46,651 nucleotides of DNA from Candidatus Micrarchaeum sp. (GCA_020723935.1 DYHY01000001.1:4604-51254); one strand, 5' to 3'. Counted from the stretch's first letter, positions 1-8,320 are shown. A program made the numbers and translations. The notes: a model not told the origin generated them from the sequence alone.

Positions 1-1774
1 CGCGCAGCCGGTGCATCAGCTCGTGCAGCAGCAGGTGGAAGGCGTAGGACACCTCCACGAACTCGATGCGCGACGACTCGCCGCATATCGGGCAGTAGCT
101 CTTCTCCTTGGCCTTGTCGTAGATGGCGGCTATCCCGCAGTTCTCGCAGACGGGGATGGACGTCTTGTCGGAGTCGAAGCGCTCCTTAAGGAGGAGTGAT
201 GCTCCGTGCGCAACGAGGCAGTCCTTTTCCATCTCCCCCATCCTGAGGCCGCCCTTCTTGCTGCGCCCTTCCGTGGGCTGGCGCGTGAGGATCTGCACCG
301 GGCCCCTGGAGCGCGCGTGCATCTTGTTGAGGACCATGTGCCTCAGCTTGTGGTAGTAGATGACCCCGACGAATATCTCGGCCTCGAACTGCTTGCCGGT
401 TATGCCGTCGTAGAAGACCTCCTTGCCGTCGGGCCTGAAGCCCGCCTCGAGGAGGACGCCCTTCATCCCCTCCACGGGGTTCTCGGCAAAAGCCGTCCCG
501 TCGACGTACTCGCCGCCGACGCAGGCGCCCTTGCCCGTGAGGAGCTCCATGAGCTGGGAGACTGTCATGCGCGAAGGTATGCCGTGGGGGTTGGCGATCA
601 TGTCCGGGACTATCCCGTTCTCCGAGAACGGCATGTCCTCGGGCGCGACTATCATCCCGATGACTCCCTTCTGGCCGTGCCTGGACGAGAACTTGTCGCC
701 TAGCTCCGGCGTGCGGTCGTCCCTCACGCGGACCTTGACCATCTTGTGGCCATCCTGGTCCTCAGTTAGGACGACCATGTCGGCCCATCCGCCCTCGCCG
801 TGGCGGACCACGACGGAGGATTCGTGGCGGTTCTCGACGCCGCGCCTGAATATGTCCACTGCCCCGAGGAACCTCGGCGGGCTCGTGCGCCCGATTATGA
901 CGTCGTCGCTGTCTAGCTTGCATTCGAGCTCGACGACCCCGTCCTCTCCGAGGTTGCGGTAGAGGGTCTCCATCCTGTAGCCGACGATGTCCTTCTGGGG
1001 GGCTTCTATTGTGTCTTCTTGTCCCGACGGATGGCGCTGCTCGCGCGACTCGTAGGGGCGGTAGAAGGTGCTCCTCCCGAGGCCGCGCTCGATCGCGCCG
1101 CGGTTCACGACCACGGCGTCCTCCATGTTGTACCCTTCCCAGGGCATCAGGGCCACCACGAAGTTCTGCCCGGCCGCGTGCGCGTCGAAGCCCACCGTCG
1201 TCGTCAGGCGCGAGCGCACTATCGGCTTCTGCGGGTAGTGCAGGATGTTGGAATATGTGTCGAAGCGCGTCAGGTAGTTGGACGTGTAGATGCCTAGGCC
1301 CTGCTTGACGCCCTTGGACGCGCCGTAATTCACGCGGTCCCCACGGGAATAGTTCGCGAACGGGACGAGGCTTGCCGGGAGGCCCAGGATCGTCACTGGG
1401 TCAACTTCCAGGTGCGTGTGCTCGGGCGTTATGTCCTTGGCGCGCAGCGCGATGAGCGCGCCCTCCTCCTCCTCGGCGTCCAGGAACTCGATCTTCCCCT
1501 GCGCGAGGAGGTCCTTGAAGGTGAGCTCGCCCTTGCGAAGCTTCGGCACGTCCTCCTTGGTCATGAGGGGCCTGCCGTTCTCGACTATCACCAACGGGCG
1601 CACGACGCGGCCGGCGTCCGTGAAGAGGCGGACCTCGTCCATGTGCGGGAGGTATGCTATCGTCGTCTCGGGGGCGATCTTCCCGCTCCTCCTCTGCGTC
1701 CTGAGCTTCTGGACGAGGACCTTGGGGTCCTGGTGCTTGCCTACGAACCTGCCGTTGAGGAATACGTCTGCCAT
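1..1774 (-). CDS. rpoB1: DNA-directed RNA polymerase subunit B' (C-terminal half of split B), partial
   Basis: Catalytic core subunit of archaeal RNA polymerase and counterpart of the C-terminal half of bacterial beta. The reading frame starts at ATG 1774-1772 (MADVFLNGRFVG) and runs off the left edge, leaving 591 visible codons. It contains the RPB2-type block GDKFSSRHGQKG near residue 358, the stretch KMHARSRGPVQ near residue 486, and a C-terminal zinc ribbon with paired cysteines (CENCG and CPICG) near residues 535-555. A GGAGG Shine-Dalgarno sequence lies just upstream, and the start is 4 nt after the rpoB2 stop, so the two are co-transcribed and probably translationally coupled. The missing part is only the extreme C terminus. 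Function is certain from the family; completeness cannot be judged here. Confidence 0.97.
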   Translation of the reverse strand, partial: MADVFLNGRFVGKHQDPKVLVQKLRTQRRSGKIAPETTIAYLPHMDEVRLFTDAGRVVRPLVIVENGRPLMTKEDVPKLRKGELTFKDLLAQGKIEFLDAEEEEGALIALRAKDITPEHTHLEVDPVTILGLPASLVPFANYSRGDRVNYGASKGVKQGLGIYTSNYLTRFDTYSNILHYPQKPIVRSRLTTTVGFDAHAAGQNFVVALMPWEGYNMEDAVVVNRGAIERGLGRSTFYRPYESREQRHPSGQEDTIEAPQKDIVGYRMETLYRNLGEDGVVELECKLDSDDVIIGRTSPPRFLGAVDIFRRGVENRHESSVVVRHGEGGWADMVVLTEDQDGHKMVKVRVRDDRTPELGDKFSSRHGQKGVIGMIVAPEDMPFSENGIVPDMIANPHGIPSRMTVSQLMELLTGKGACVGGEYVDGTAFAENPVEGMKGVLLEAGFRPDGKEVFYDGITGKQFEAEIFVGVIYYHKLRHMVLNKMHARSRGPVQILTRQPTEGRSKKGGLRMGEMEKDCLVAHGASLLLKERFDSDKTSIPVCENCGIAAIYDKAKEKSYCPICGESSRIEFVEVSYAFHLLLHELMHRLR

Positions 1775-1778
1775 CTCG

Positions 1779-3269
1779 CTAGTTGCCTCCTTCCACGCCC
1801 ACCGCGAGGAGGAGCTTCCTTATCTGCTCGTCCTCGGCGCCGTGCGTGACCTTCGCTATGAGCGCCAGGTTTTTCCTCAGGCCGATGTTCTGGCCCTCCG
1901 GAGTCTCGGATGCGCACAGCTTCCCCCAGTGCGTCGGGTGGAGCTCGCGCGCCTCGAAGTGCGGCTGGCTCGTCGTCAGCGGCGAGAGGACCCTCCTGAG
2001 GTGCGAGAGGGTGTCCAGGTAGTTGAGCCGCTGCAGGTGCTGGGAGACGCCCGTCCTGCTCCCGACCCAGTATCCGGTGGCGAGGGCCGACTGCAAGCGG
2101 CTCGTCAGGAGCTGGCTCCTGATGATCGTCTCGATGGGCGGCTCCCTGCCCCGCTTGGTTATGCGCTCGAAGGAGTACTTCATATCGTTCACTATCGCCT
2201 TGAACGCGGCGCGGAAGAGCTGCTCCATGAGCTCGCCGGCTAGCTTCAGGCGCTTGTTTGCGTAGTGGTCCTTGTCGTCGTCCTGGATGAGGTCGTAGTG
2301 GCGCTTGATCAGGCGCTCGGAGATGCGGCCCAGGTAGATCGCCTTCTCCTTCCTCGCGGAATTGAGCCTGCCTATGTGCGGGAGGAGGTACTGGTCGAGG
2401 AGCTCCTGCACCCTCTGGATGCGGTACTCGCGGCTCTGCCCGATCTTCATCTGGCGTCCGATCCAGTCGAGGGCGTCCTCGGCGCTGTTGCACTCCTCTA
2501 TCGCCTCGAGGTTTACCATTATGTCCTCGGCGAGGTCCTCGTTCTCGGAGATGGAGCTGGAGATCTCCTCGTCGCTCTCGAGGCCGAGGGCCATCTGCAG
2601 CGTCCCGACCGGGATCTTGGTGATGCGCCCGAAGCTCACGCGGATGGTGCCGTCGTGTATCCTCTCGAAGAGGTGCGGGATGCGGAAGCCGGGGGCCTCC
2701 GAGAATAGGCGCGCCGCGTGCGTGACGGGGCCCGTCTTCTTGGTCTCGATGAGCGGGGTGTTGGGGCCCAGGTCCTCGATCGCTATCAGGACGCGCTCGG
2801 TCCCGTTGATTATGAAATATCCTCCGGGGTCGGAGGGGTCCTCGCCCTGCTCGACGAGCTTTGCCCCAGGGAGCTTGGAGAGGTAGCAGGGATCGCTCTT
2901 GAGCATTATCGGGAGGGATCCGATCTCTGTTATGCGCGGCTCCTTCCTCACGCCGTCGGACTCGATTATGAGCTCCAGGGTTATGGGCGCCTCGTAGGTG
3001 ATCTGCCTCACGCGCGCCTCGAGGGGGTAGAGCGGGTTGACCGAGCCGTCGGCTTCCTTGACTATCGGCTGGCCGACCGCGATCTTGCCGAACCTGATCT
3101 TGTACTCCTTGGCCCCCTGCGGGATTATCGCGGGGATGAGCTCGCCAGTCTCGTCCACGACGGCCTGTATGCCCTTCGTCACGAACCGGTTGAACGAGTC
3201 GATGTGGTGGCGCACCATACCGTACTCGGCAAAGAAAGACTTCACAATTTCCTCTCCCAGGTCGTCCAT
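1779..3269 (-). CDS. rpoB2: DNA-directed RNA polymerase subunit B'' (N-terminal half of split B)
   Basis: N-terminal half of the second-largest RNA polymerase subunit, 496 residues, the usual size for archaeal B''. It begins MDDLGEEIVKSFFAEYGMVR and carries lobe and fork sequences typical of the family, including YFIINGTERVL near residue 150 and the C-terminal segment HPTHWGKLCASETPEGQNIG. The start is preceded by a GGAGGAGCTGAT ribosome-binding region. The stop (TAG) is 4 nt before rpoB1. In many archaea rpoH precedes rpoB2; here the upstream neighbour is tRNA-Lys and no rpoH is visible. Splitting of B into B'' and B' is known from several euryarchaeal and other archaeal lineages. The gene is intact. 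Confidence 0.97.
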   Translation of the reverse strand: MDDLGEEIVKSFFAEYGMVRHHIDSFNRFVTKGIQAVVDETGELIPAIIPQGAKEYKIRFGKIAVGQPIVKEADGSVNPLYPLEARVRQITYEAPITLELIIESDGVRKEPRITEIGSLPIMLKSDPCYLSKLPGAKLVEQGEDPSDPGGYFIINGTERVLIAIEDLGPNTPLIETKKTGPVTHAARLFSEAPGFRIPHLFERIHDGTIRVSFGRITKIPVGTLQMALGLESDEEISSSISENEDLAEDIMVNLEAIEECNSAEDALDWIGRQMKIGQSREYRIQRVQELLDQYLLPHIGRLNSARKEKAIYLGRISERLIKRHYDLIQDDDKDHYANKRLKLAGELMEQLFRAAFKAIVNDMKYSFERITKRGREPPIETIIRSQLLTSRLQSALATGYWVGSRTGVSQHLQRLNYLDTLSHLRRVLSPLTTSQPHFEARELHPTHWGKLCASETPEGQNIGLRKNLALIAKVTHGAEDEQIRKLLLAVGVEGGN

Positions 3270-3289
3270 TTTTCCTAGATCAGCTCCTC

Positions 3290-3303
3290 CGAAACGCGTT
3301 TCG
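3290..3303. promoter_or_regulatory. 14-bp perfect palindrome upstream of rpoB2
   Basis: The sequence CGAAACGCGTTTCG is its own reverse complement and lies about 20 nt upstream of the rpoB2 start codon, next to its ribosome-binding site. It could be an operator or a leader hairpin. There is no functional evidence beyond position and symmetry. Confidence 0.35.
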
Positions 3304-3381
3304 CACGAAAGTGAAGCGAGAAGGATGCGGCTCGCCCGGCGCCAGCAGGTTTTTTGGCCGCCGTGGAAATGATCGAGGATG

Positions 3382-3490
3382 TGGCGGGCCGGGTGGGATT
3401 TGGACCCACGACCGCCTGGTTTCTTTCCTGGGCGGCCGAAACCGCGCCGGGGTAAAAGCCAGACGCTCTACCATGCTGAGCTACCGGCCC
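3382..3490 (-). tRNA. tRNA-Lys(TTT) with a 32-nt intron
   Basis: Reading the minus strand from 3490, the acceptor GGGCCGG pairs with CCGGCCC, followed by discriminator G and an encoded CCA (3384-3382). The D arm is GCTC/GAGC, the anticodon stem TCTGG/CCAGG, and the T arm GTGGG-TCCAAAT-CCCAC. The anticodon loop is CTTTTA plus A38, giving anticodon TTT. A 32-nt insertion (3452-3421) sits between positions 37 and 38, the canonical archaeal intron site removed by the splicing endonuclease at a bulge-helix-bulge. Confidence 0.93.
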
Positions 3491-3562
3491 AGCTTCAGAA
3501 AGCCGGAAAAGGCAGGAGGAAGGGAGGACGACGTCGCGGATGTTGTCGATCGGGGAGAATGA

Positions 3563-3638
3563 TGGCGTCCCGGTCGGGATTCGAACCCGAGTCATAAGCG
3601 TGACAGGCTCATATGCTAGACCACTACACCACCGGGAC
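3563..3638 (-). tRNA. tRNA-Asp(GTC)
   Basis: Acceptor GTCCCGG/CCGGGAC, discriminator G and encoded CCA (3565-3563). The D stem is GTGT/GCAT, the anticodon stem TGAGC/GCTTA, the loop CTGTCAC (anticodon GTC), and the T arm TCGGG-TTCGAAT-CCCGA. There is no intron. It lies 72 nt upstream of tRNA-Lys in the same orientation, so the two may share a transcript. Confidence 0.95.
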
Positions 3639-3915
3639 GCGTTTTGGTCCTTCCCTCGCGGCTCTCGCAGGCCACCCGGGCTGTTTTCTGCCAAGAATTC
3701 TGCCACATCCGCAAAGGACGACCGCCGGCGCACGCTATTGAGTCCGAAAAACGCTTTATAAGCCTTTTGGTTGATGAAAACGGGCGTTTGGGTCGCTCCC
3801 AGAGGGCGGTTTTCCTGGGGGGGCAGTTCGCGTGATAACTTGGCGTCAATAATTGGAACCAGTCCCCCGGGCTGAGGCTTGACATGCGCAGTCAACAATC
3901 CGAAGTAAGTCCAGA

Positions 3916-3959
3916 GGACCGGTCCGGATGGCTTGACCCGAAAAAATTAGGACCGGTCC
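3916..3959. repeat. Two copies of palindrome GGACCGGTCC
   Basis: Perfect 10-bp palindromes at 3916-3925 and 3950-3959, 34 bp apart centre to centre. They flank an A-rich spacer, an arrangement reminiscent of paired operator half-sites. They lie downstream of tRNA-Tyr on its strand. Function unknown. Confidence 0.5.
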
Positions 3960-3962
3960 CCT

Positions 3963-4004
3963 GGAGCAGCGCTCCGCAGAGCGTCCGTGGCGGACGCGCC
4001 ACGG
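3963..4004. other. Overlapping, mutually exclusive hairpins
   Basis: GCGTCC (3981-3986) can pair with GGACGC (3992-3997). Alternatively CCGTGGCG (3985-3992) can pair with CGCCACGG (3997-4004) over a 4-nt loop. A further small stem, GGAGC/GCTCC, lies at 3963-3975. The two larger stems cannot form together. This may be a terminator or processing structure for the upstream minus-strand tRNA-Tyr transcript. Confidence 0.4.
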
Positions 4005-4058
4005 GGATTTGGATTCCGTGCCCAGGGGTCACGCAGGTAGGTTTGTAGGGAGATTGCG

Positions 4059-4222
4059 TGGTCCCCTGGGCAGGATTTGAACCTGCGACATGTCGATGGC
4101 TGCGCCGTCCGGGCGTCTTCCCCGCCATCTGTGCGAGCGGACACTAATTGAGCATCACATGCGGCCAGCGGACCGCAAACGGCTCTACAGTCGACCACTC
4201 TACCAGGCTGAGTTACCAGGGG
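4059..4222 (-). tRNA. tRNA-Tyr(GTA) with an 87-nt intron
   Basis: Acceptor CCCCTGG/CCAGGGG with the C1-G72 pair characteristic of archaeal and eukaryotic tRNA-Tyr, discriminator A and encoded CCA (4061-4059). The D stem is ACTC/GAGT, the anticodon stem GTCGA/TCGAC, and the loop CTGTAG plus A38 (anticodon GTA). The T arm is GCAGG-TTCAAAT-CCTGC. The intron occupies 4184-4098, between positions 37 and 38. A TATA-like box CCTTTAAATGG lies about 28 nt upstream. Confidence 0.93.
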
Positions 4223-4246
4223 TAGGCCAAGGCTCCGGCAAGAGCC

Positions 4247-4255
4247 ATTTAAAGG
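4247..4255 (-). promoter_or_regulatory. TATA box of tRNA-Tyr
   Basis: Minus-strand CCTTTAAATG centred about 28 nt upstream of the first tRNA-Tyr base, the normal archaeal TATA spacing. Confidence 0.6.
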
Positions 4256-4316
4256 TTTTCTTCCGGCGAATAGGCAACTCCGCACAGGACCGGCTCTCTA
4301 AACCCGTTAGGAAGGT

Positions 4317-5156
4317 CTTCCGAGTCGGCTTGAAGTTATCTGAAGTACTTGGGAAATTTTACTCTTTAGCATCTCTGCTGCGGCCGTCATGTCGCTATCA
4401 ATTGACTCGAAAGTGTATGCAGAGACCGAGTCTGCTATGAATGCAAATCTGTCATTCAAACAGTAAACTTCTCCAGTAGCACTACTTGTGCAGGGATCTT
4501 CTTTGTATGTGAAACATCCGGCAAAATCTATTTTTTGTATCCACCAGTATTTTTTATTTCGTTAATAGATGCATCGTACCATGCTTTCGCCAAATCGGGG
4601 TTCGAAAATTTGTAAACAAAATATTTGATAACAATTACGCCCATTCCTACTTGTTTTTGTGTCCTAAGCGAGTTACCGCTTTCGAATCCAGTAGCATTTT
4701 TTGTTATGTTTTCAGATAGTGAAGCGGTGTACTCAGTCGAGATCTTATCTATGTCGTTCCGAGTTGGCATAAAATCTGAGGGGATTTTGACGCAAGCAAC
4801 GGTGTTGCTGCAGTGGGAGTTGCTGTTTCAGCTCCTTGTGTTTCGGATCCTGAGAAGGCAGTTACGCCAGCAACAAAAAGTCCGAAAACTAATGCGATTC
4901 GCAACCATTTTGATAGTTCTATTCTCGTAAGATTGCTCAACTTCGAATACGTGAACGGAATGCAGATGAGTGCACCTATCAATACAAATGTCCCTTTAAT
5001 CGCACTCGTTGAGAAAACAGCAAGACTAAGAAGTATCATGAACGGTCCTAAAAATCACCCAAAAACGCTTCCAAGTGTTATTTTGGTCTTCGCAGGAAGT
5101 TCTCCCTGCTTGTGTTTTTCCTTGTTTTCACTCGCGTTTGCTAACTTTGATTGCAT
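4317..5156 (-). pseudogene. Decayed two-segment membrane/extracytoplasmic protein in an AT-rich island
   Basis: A gene reconstructed from four reading-frame pieces. Translation from ATG 5156 gives MQSKLANASENKEKHKQ and reaches GSVFG, then an in-frame TGA (5057-5055). The same frame continues FLGPFMILLSLAVF and a second hydrophobic segment (WLRIALVFGLFVAGVTAF), ending near 4749. Between about 4830 and 4775 the coding signal shifts frame to CVKIPSDFMPTRNDIDKIST, which runs to TAG at 4528. In an A6 tract there (about 4545) it shifts again to YWWIQKIDFAGCFTYK and ends at TAA 4317. The pieces join smoothly: two membrane segments followed by an outer domain of about 160 residues. Base composition is far more AT-rich than its surroundings, suggesting acquisition by transfer. 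Family not recognised. A sequencing-error explanation would need three independent errors. Confidence 0.7.
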
Positions 5157-5278
5157 ATTTAAAAAAGAATCTGAAAAATCAACTACACCTAAGCAGGTTG
5201 GGAGAAAACAACGAACGCGGCTCACAAATGCGTATCAACTCGGCACTAATTTCTCAGTTCGTCTTCCGGCCGTCCCGC

Positions 5279-6811
5279 TCAGACGTTCTTCCCGCACTCG
5301 GCGGTGTTGGAGCGCACTATCTTCCTCTTGTTGTCGAGGGTCACGAACTCGATGCTCGCCGCCGGGAGGTCGATTGAGCCCAGGACCCCGACGGTCGTCC
5401 TTATTTTGTAGGTGACGACCCGCTCCTCGCCGGGCTTGAGGTCCCCCAGGTCCCAGACGAGCACCGTCTCGAGGCGCTCCTTCCTGGTGTGCGCGGGCTC
5501 CGCGGTCCCGTATTCCACCGCCTTGGCGAGGTTGGGCACGTAGTCGGTGAGCGCGACCTGCGAGACCGTCTTGTCGGTGAGGTTCTTCGCGTGCAGCGTG
5601 AGGGTGGCCTCAAGGACGTTCTGCGCGATGCGCTGCTTGATCACTTCCTTCGACAGGGAGACCGGCTTGAACTGCTGCCAGACCACGACGAGGATCAGCA
5701 CCGCGAGGATCGCGCCCAGGACGAGGGGCAAGTAGGATATTGAGTAGGAATACGTCGGCGTCCTCTGGCCCGGGGCGAGGTCTCCGTACGTCCAGACCGC
5801 GTTGAGGGCATTCCCTCCGGACGGGACGAACAAGGGCAGGGGGCTGGCGGTCAGGAGGAACTTCTCGTACCATGAGATCCTCTCGACGACCGTCCCGCCG
5901 GAGACGATGTTTCCGAGATTCTCGACGTAGATGGAGACCTTCCTTGACAGGAAGCCCGTCTGGACCGCGCGCCTCTGCTCGGTCTTCCTGACCGAGTCGA
6001 CGGTGACGAGCCTGCGCGTAATCGCGACCTGCCCCTTGTCCGACACGAGCTCGGCGACGACGTAGTATTCGCCGGGGATCGTCTGGAGGGAGAGCGGGAT
6101 GTTGTGCGAGATGGGCTTTATCGGCTCCTTCTGGCTGGTGACGGGCGCGGTGTATCCGTAGACGGGGCGGCCCGCGGAGTCCAGGAACTGGAGGTTGACG
6201 TCCAGCTGCGCGAAGAGCTCCTTGAGGGAATATATCTGCGCCTGGACCTGTACCGCGTCCCCGGGCCAGTAGGTCGCCTTCTCGTCGAATATGGAAAGGT
6301 AGATGCGCCCCAGCTCCGTGAAGGTCGTCGTCGGCTGCTTCACCTCCATGAGGAGGGTCGGGGGGTTTTCGAGTTGGACCCAGCCGCTCTCCTCGGAGAT
6401 CTTGGCCTGGAGGAGGAGTGAATACGCATAGTTCCCTCCGGCGGCGTCCGGGAGCGGCCTTATCGCGAGGGGGACTTTGAGTATCCCGGCGGCGGGCACC
6501 ACGACCGAATAGTCGTAGGGCTGTACCCAGGAGTCTGCCTTGGGCCCGGAGATTGTGAGGACGACGGACACCGGGACGGGCTCGTTGTTGATGAGGACTG
6601 CGTTGTAGCGGGCCGTCTCGCCCGCGAAGACGGTGGAGTTGACGTTCTCGATGGATGCGCCAATCTGCGGGCCGCCAGGTATCGCGGAAGCGCCCGATAA
6701 GAAGAAGAGGAGGAGGAGGAGGAAGCTTGCCAGGAAAATTACCGATATCGCGAGCATTGCGGCGGCCGGACCGGAAACCTTTGAATTTTTCGCCAAGTTG
6801 GAGCTTGTCAC
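5279..6811 (-). CDS. Membrane-anchored extracytoplasmic Ig-like/NEW3-type protein
   Basis: A 510-residue protein starting at GTG 6811, chosen because a TATA box lies 30 nt upstream. An N-terminal hydrophobic segment (about residues 16-42, AMLAISVIFLASFLLLLLFF) acts as signal or anchor. Several beta-rich domains follow; phrases such as GETARYNAVLINNEPVPVSV and WPGDAVQVQAQIY resemble NPCBM/NEW3-like or Ig-like repeats. A second membrane segment near residues 356-375 (LVLGAILAVLILVVVW) is followed by a C-terminal domain with LKPGEERVVTYKI, resembling a DUF11-type conserved repeat. It shares its general architecture with the surface proteins at the right of the window. The role is probably in the cell envelope; substrate unknown. 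It is intact and monocistronic. Confidence 0.8.
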   Translation of the reverse strand: MTSSNLAKNSKVSGPAAAMLAISVIFLASFLLLLLFFLSGASAIPGGPQIGASIENVNSTVFAGETARYNAVLINNEPVPVSVVLTISGPKADSWVQPYDYSVVVPAAGILKVPLAIRPLPDAAGGNYAYSLLLQAKISEESGWVQLENPPTLLMEVKQPTTTFTELGRIYLSIFDEKATYWPGDAVQVQAQIYSLKELFAQLDVNLQFLDSAGRPVYGYTAPVTSQKEPIKPISHNIPLSLQTIPGEYYVVAELVSDKGQVAITRRLVTVDSVRKTEQRRAVQTGFLSRKVSIYVENLGNIVSGGTVVERISWYEKFLLTASPLPLFVPSGGNALNAVWTYGDLAPGQRTPTYSYSISYLPLVLGAILAVLILVVVWQQFKPVSLSKEVIKQRIAQNVLEATLTLHAKNLTDKTVSQVALTDYVPNLAKAVEYGTAEPAHTRKERLETVLVWDLGDLKPGEERVVTYKIRTTVGVLGSIDLPAASIEFVTLDNKRKIVRSNTAECGKNV

Positions 6812-6836
6812 CCGATGCAGTTACCTTACCGGCCTT

Positions 6837-6845
6837 CTATAAAAG
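6837..6845 (-). promoter_or_regulatory. TATA box for the 5279-6811 gene
   Basis: Minus-strand CTTTTATAG centred about 30 nt upstream of the GTG start, consistent with a leaderless or near-leaderless transcript. The 200 nt beyond it up to tRNA-Pro show no gene. Confidence 0.6.
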
Positions 6846-7055
6846 GGTTGCCGTTTTTGCGGCCTCTCCTTGAAACCGGCCGGAAGGCGCGAAAACCGGG
6901 AACTCGGATCGTCATGGGGGCCGACTGAAGGGAGGCGCTACACCGGAGCGCGGCCGGAGGGCTCCGGAACCCGCGGATTATTGTGGGGCCGCAGGGATGC
7001 CGGAGCGACCGAATAAGTCCCGCTCGTACGGTAAGACGGAAGATAAATGCGCAAG

Positions 7056-7130
7056 TGGGGGAACCGAGATTTGAACTCGGGTCGCGAGGTCCCAAACCTC
7101 GAAGCCTGGACCAAGCTAGCCTATTCCCCC
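7056..7130 (-). tRNA. tRNA-Pro(TGG)
   Basis: Acceptor GGGGGAA/TTCCCCC, discriminator A, no encoded CCA. The anticodon stem is CGAGG/CCTCG with loop TTTGGGA (anticodon TGG), and the T arm CCGAG-TTCAAAT-CTCGG. There is no intron. A TATA-like ACCTATAAAA (7161-7170) lies about 35 nt upstream and overlaps the 3' end of the glycosyltransferase gene. Confidence 0.95.
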
Positions 7131-7162
7131 TTGCAGGTCTTGAGGCCCTGCCAAGTTCTCTT

Positions 7163-8311
7163 TTATAGGTTGGCCCGGTATGCCGCAAGCGTGCGCTCGG
7201 CGACCTTCTTCCAGCTGAAATGCTCCACCGCCCGCTTCCTCCCCGCCTTCCCCAGGCGCTCGCGCAGCTTCCCGTCGGAGAGGAGCCGTTCCATCGCCTC
7301 CTTGAGTGCTACGGGGTTCGCGGGCGGGACGAGGAGCCCGGCGTCGCCTATCACCTCAGGTATCCCGTCCGTGTCGCTCCCGATGACGGGCCTCCCGCAG
7401 CCCATCGCCTCGAGGAGGACTATCCCGAACGCCTCCCAGGTCGAGGGCAGGACGAAGAAGAGGCAGTTCCTGTATGCGGAGACAAGCTCGTCCTCGCTCA
7501 CGTATTCGCTCACGAAATGGACCCGGTCGTGGATGCGAAGGTACCTAGCTAGGATCTTCAGGGTGTACTCGTCGGAGCCGCGGCTGATGAGGACGAGGTG
7601 CAGGCTTTTGTCCTTGAGCGCCGAGAACGCGCGAAGGAGGTGCTTCAATCCCTTCTCAGGGACGGCCCGCCCGACGAAGAGGACGTACCTCCTGCTCTCG
7701 ACGCCGAACTTCTTGGTGAAAAGGCAGTCGGAATCCGATGGGGTGAAGAGGGTCCTCGCGTCGACGCCGTTGTAGACGACCCACGCCTTCTTCCGGTAGG
7801 CCCTCTCAAAGCCCCTCGCGACGTACTTGGAGACCGCGAGGACCGTCGCGTCGCGCACGATGCGCTTCGTGATCACGTCGTTGTATATCTGGGTGGCGGC
7901 GATGCTCGCAGGGTCTATCCTCCTCTCGAGGGGCTCGTGCGCGGTGAAGAATCCAGGGATCGCCCTGCATACCTTGAGGAATGCCAGGGCGTAGTCGATG
8001 CACCAGAGGCGGTGGAGGTGGACGAGGTCGTACTCCTTCGAGCGCCTGATGACTGCCTCGGTGAGCTTGGTCGATATGTAGTATTTTGGTGGCGAGTAGA
8101 AGGGGAAGTTCACGCCGTGCGCCGGGACCACCTCGACGTTCAGGTCCTTGTCGGGCTTGCCGTCGCCGGTGTTGGAGCACACGATGCCGACCTCGTGGCC
8201 CATGCGCTTGAACTCGTGGGCTATCTTGTAGATGTGCCACTCAACCCCCCCTTGATAGGGCCAAAAGAAAGTGCTCAGGAGGAGGATTTTGAGCTTCCCT
8301 CGCGAGGCCAT
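7163..8311 (-). CDS. Glycosyltransferase family 4 (GT-B fold)
   Basis: A 382-residue cytosolic or membrane-associated glycosyltransferase transferring a nucleotide-activated sugar, probably in surface-glycan or N-glycan assembly. The N-terminal GT-B domain has the glycine-rich opening FFWPYQGGVEWHIYKIAHEF. The C-terminal GT4 domain starts near residue 205 (YVLFVGRAVPEKGLKHLL). The retaining-enzyme E-x7-E motif is seen in WEAFGIVLLEAMGCGRP near residue 293, followed by SDTDGIPEVIGDAGLLVP. It is the last gene of a three-gene minus-strand operon (epimerase, GT2, GT4) with a 9-nt gap after the GT2 stop. Donor and acceptor cannot be assigned. Confidence 0.92.
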   Translation of the reverse strand: MASRGKLKILLLSTFFWPYQGGVEWHIYKIAHEFKRMGHEVGIVCSNTGDGKPDKDLNVEVVPAHGVNFPFYSPPKYYISTKLTEAVIRRSKEYDLVHLHRLWCIDYALAFLKVCRAIPGFFTAHEPLERRIDPASIAATQIYNDVITKRIVRDATVLAVSKYVARGFERAYRKKAWVVYNGVDARTLFTPSDSDCLFTKKFGVESRRYVLFVGRAVPEKGLKHLLRAFSALKDKSLHLVLISRGSDEYTLKILARYLRIHDRVHFVSEYVSEDELVSAYRNCLFFVLPSTWEAFGIVLLEAMGCGRPVIGSDTDGIPEVIGDAGLLVPPANPVALKEAMERLLSDGKLRERLGKAGRKRAVEHFSWKKVAERTLAAYRANL

Positions 8312-8320
8312 CGGGCCCTC

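Larger units (their letters stand above)
3639..4058. other. Non-coding stretch between tRNA-Asp and tRNA-Tyr
   Basis: About 420 nt without a convincing gene. It holds a TATA-like CTTATAAAG (minus strand, near 3754-3762), two copies of a 10-bp palindrome (3916-3959) and overlapping hairpins (3963-4004). A minus-strand frame stays open through it, but that frame also runs across both downstream tRNAs and shows no recognisable domain, so it is not called. Confidence 0.5.

Noticed and set aside
3275-3898. A 207-codon minus-strand frame upstream of rpoB2
   Set aside because: It runs straight through tRNA-Asp and tRNA-Lys, so it cannot be one protein. No separate domain is visible in the part beyond the tRNAs.
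5055-5057. TGA read as tryptophan in this organism (also 17688-17690)
   Set aside because: Trp would fit both places, but TGA ends proS, psmB and the GT4 gene at natural lengths, and both genes with internal TGA also carry frameshifts.
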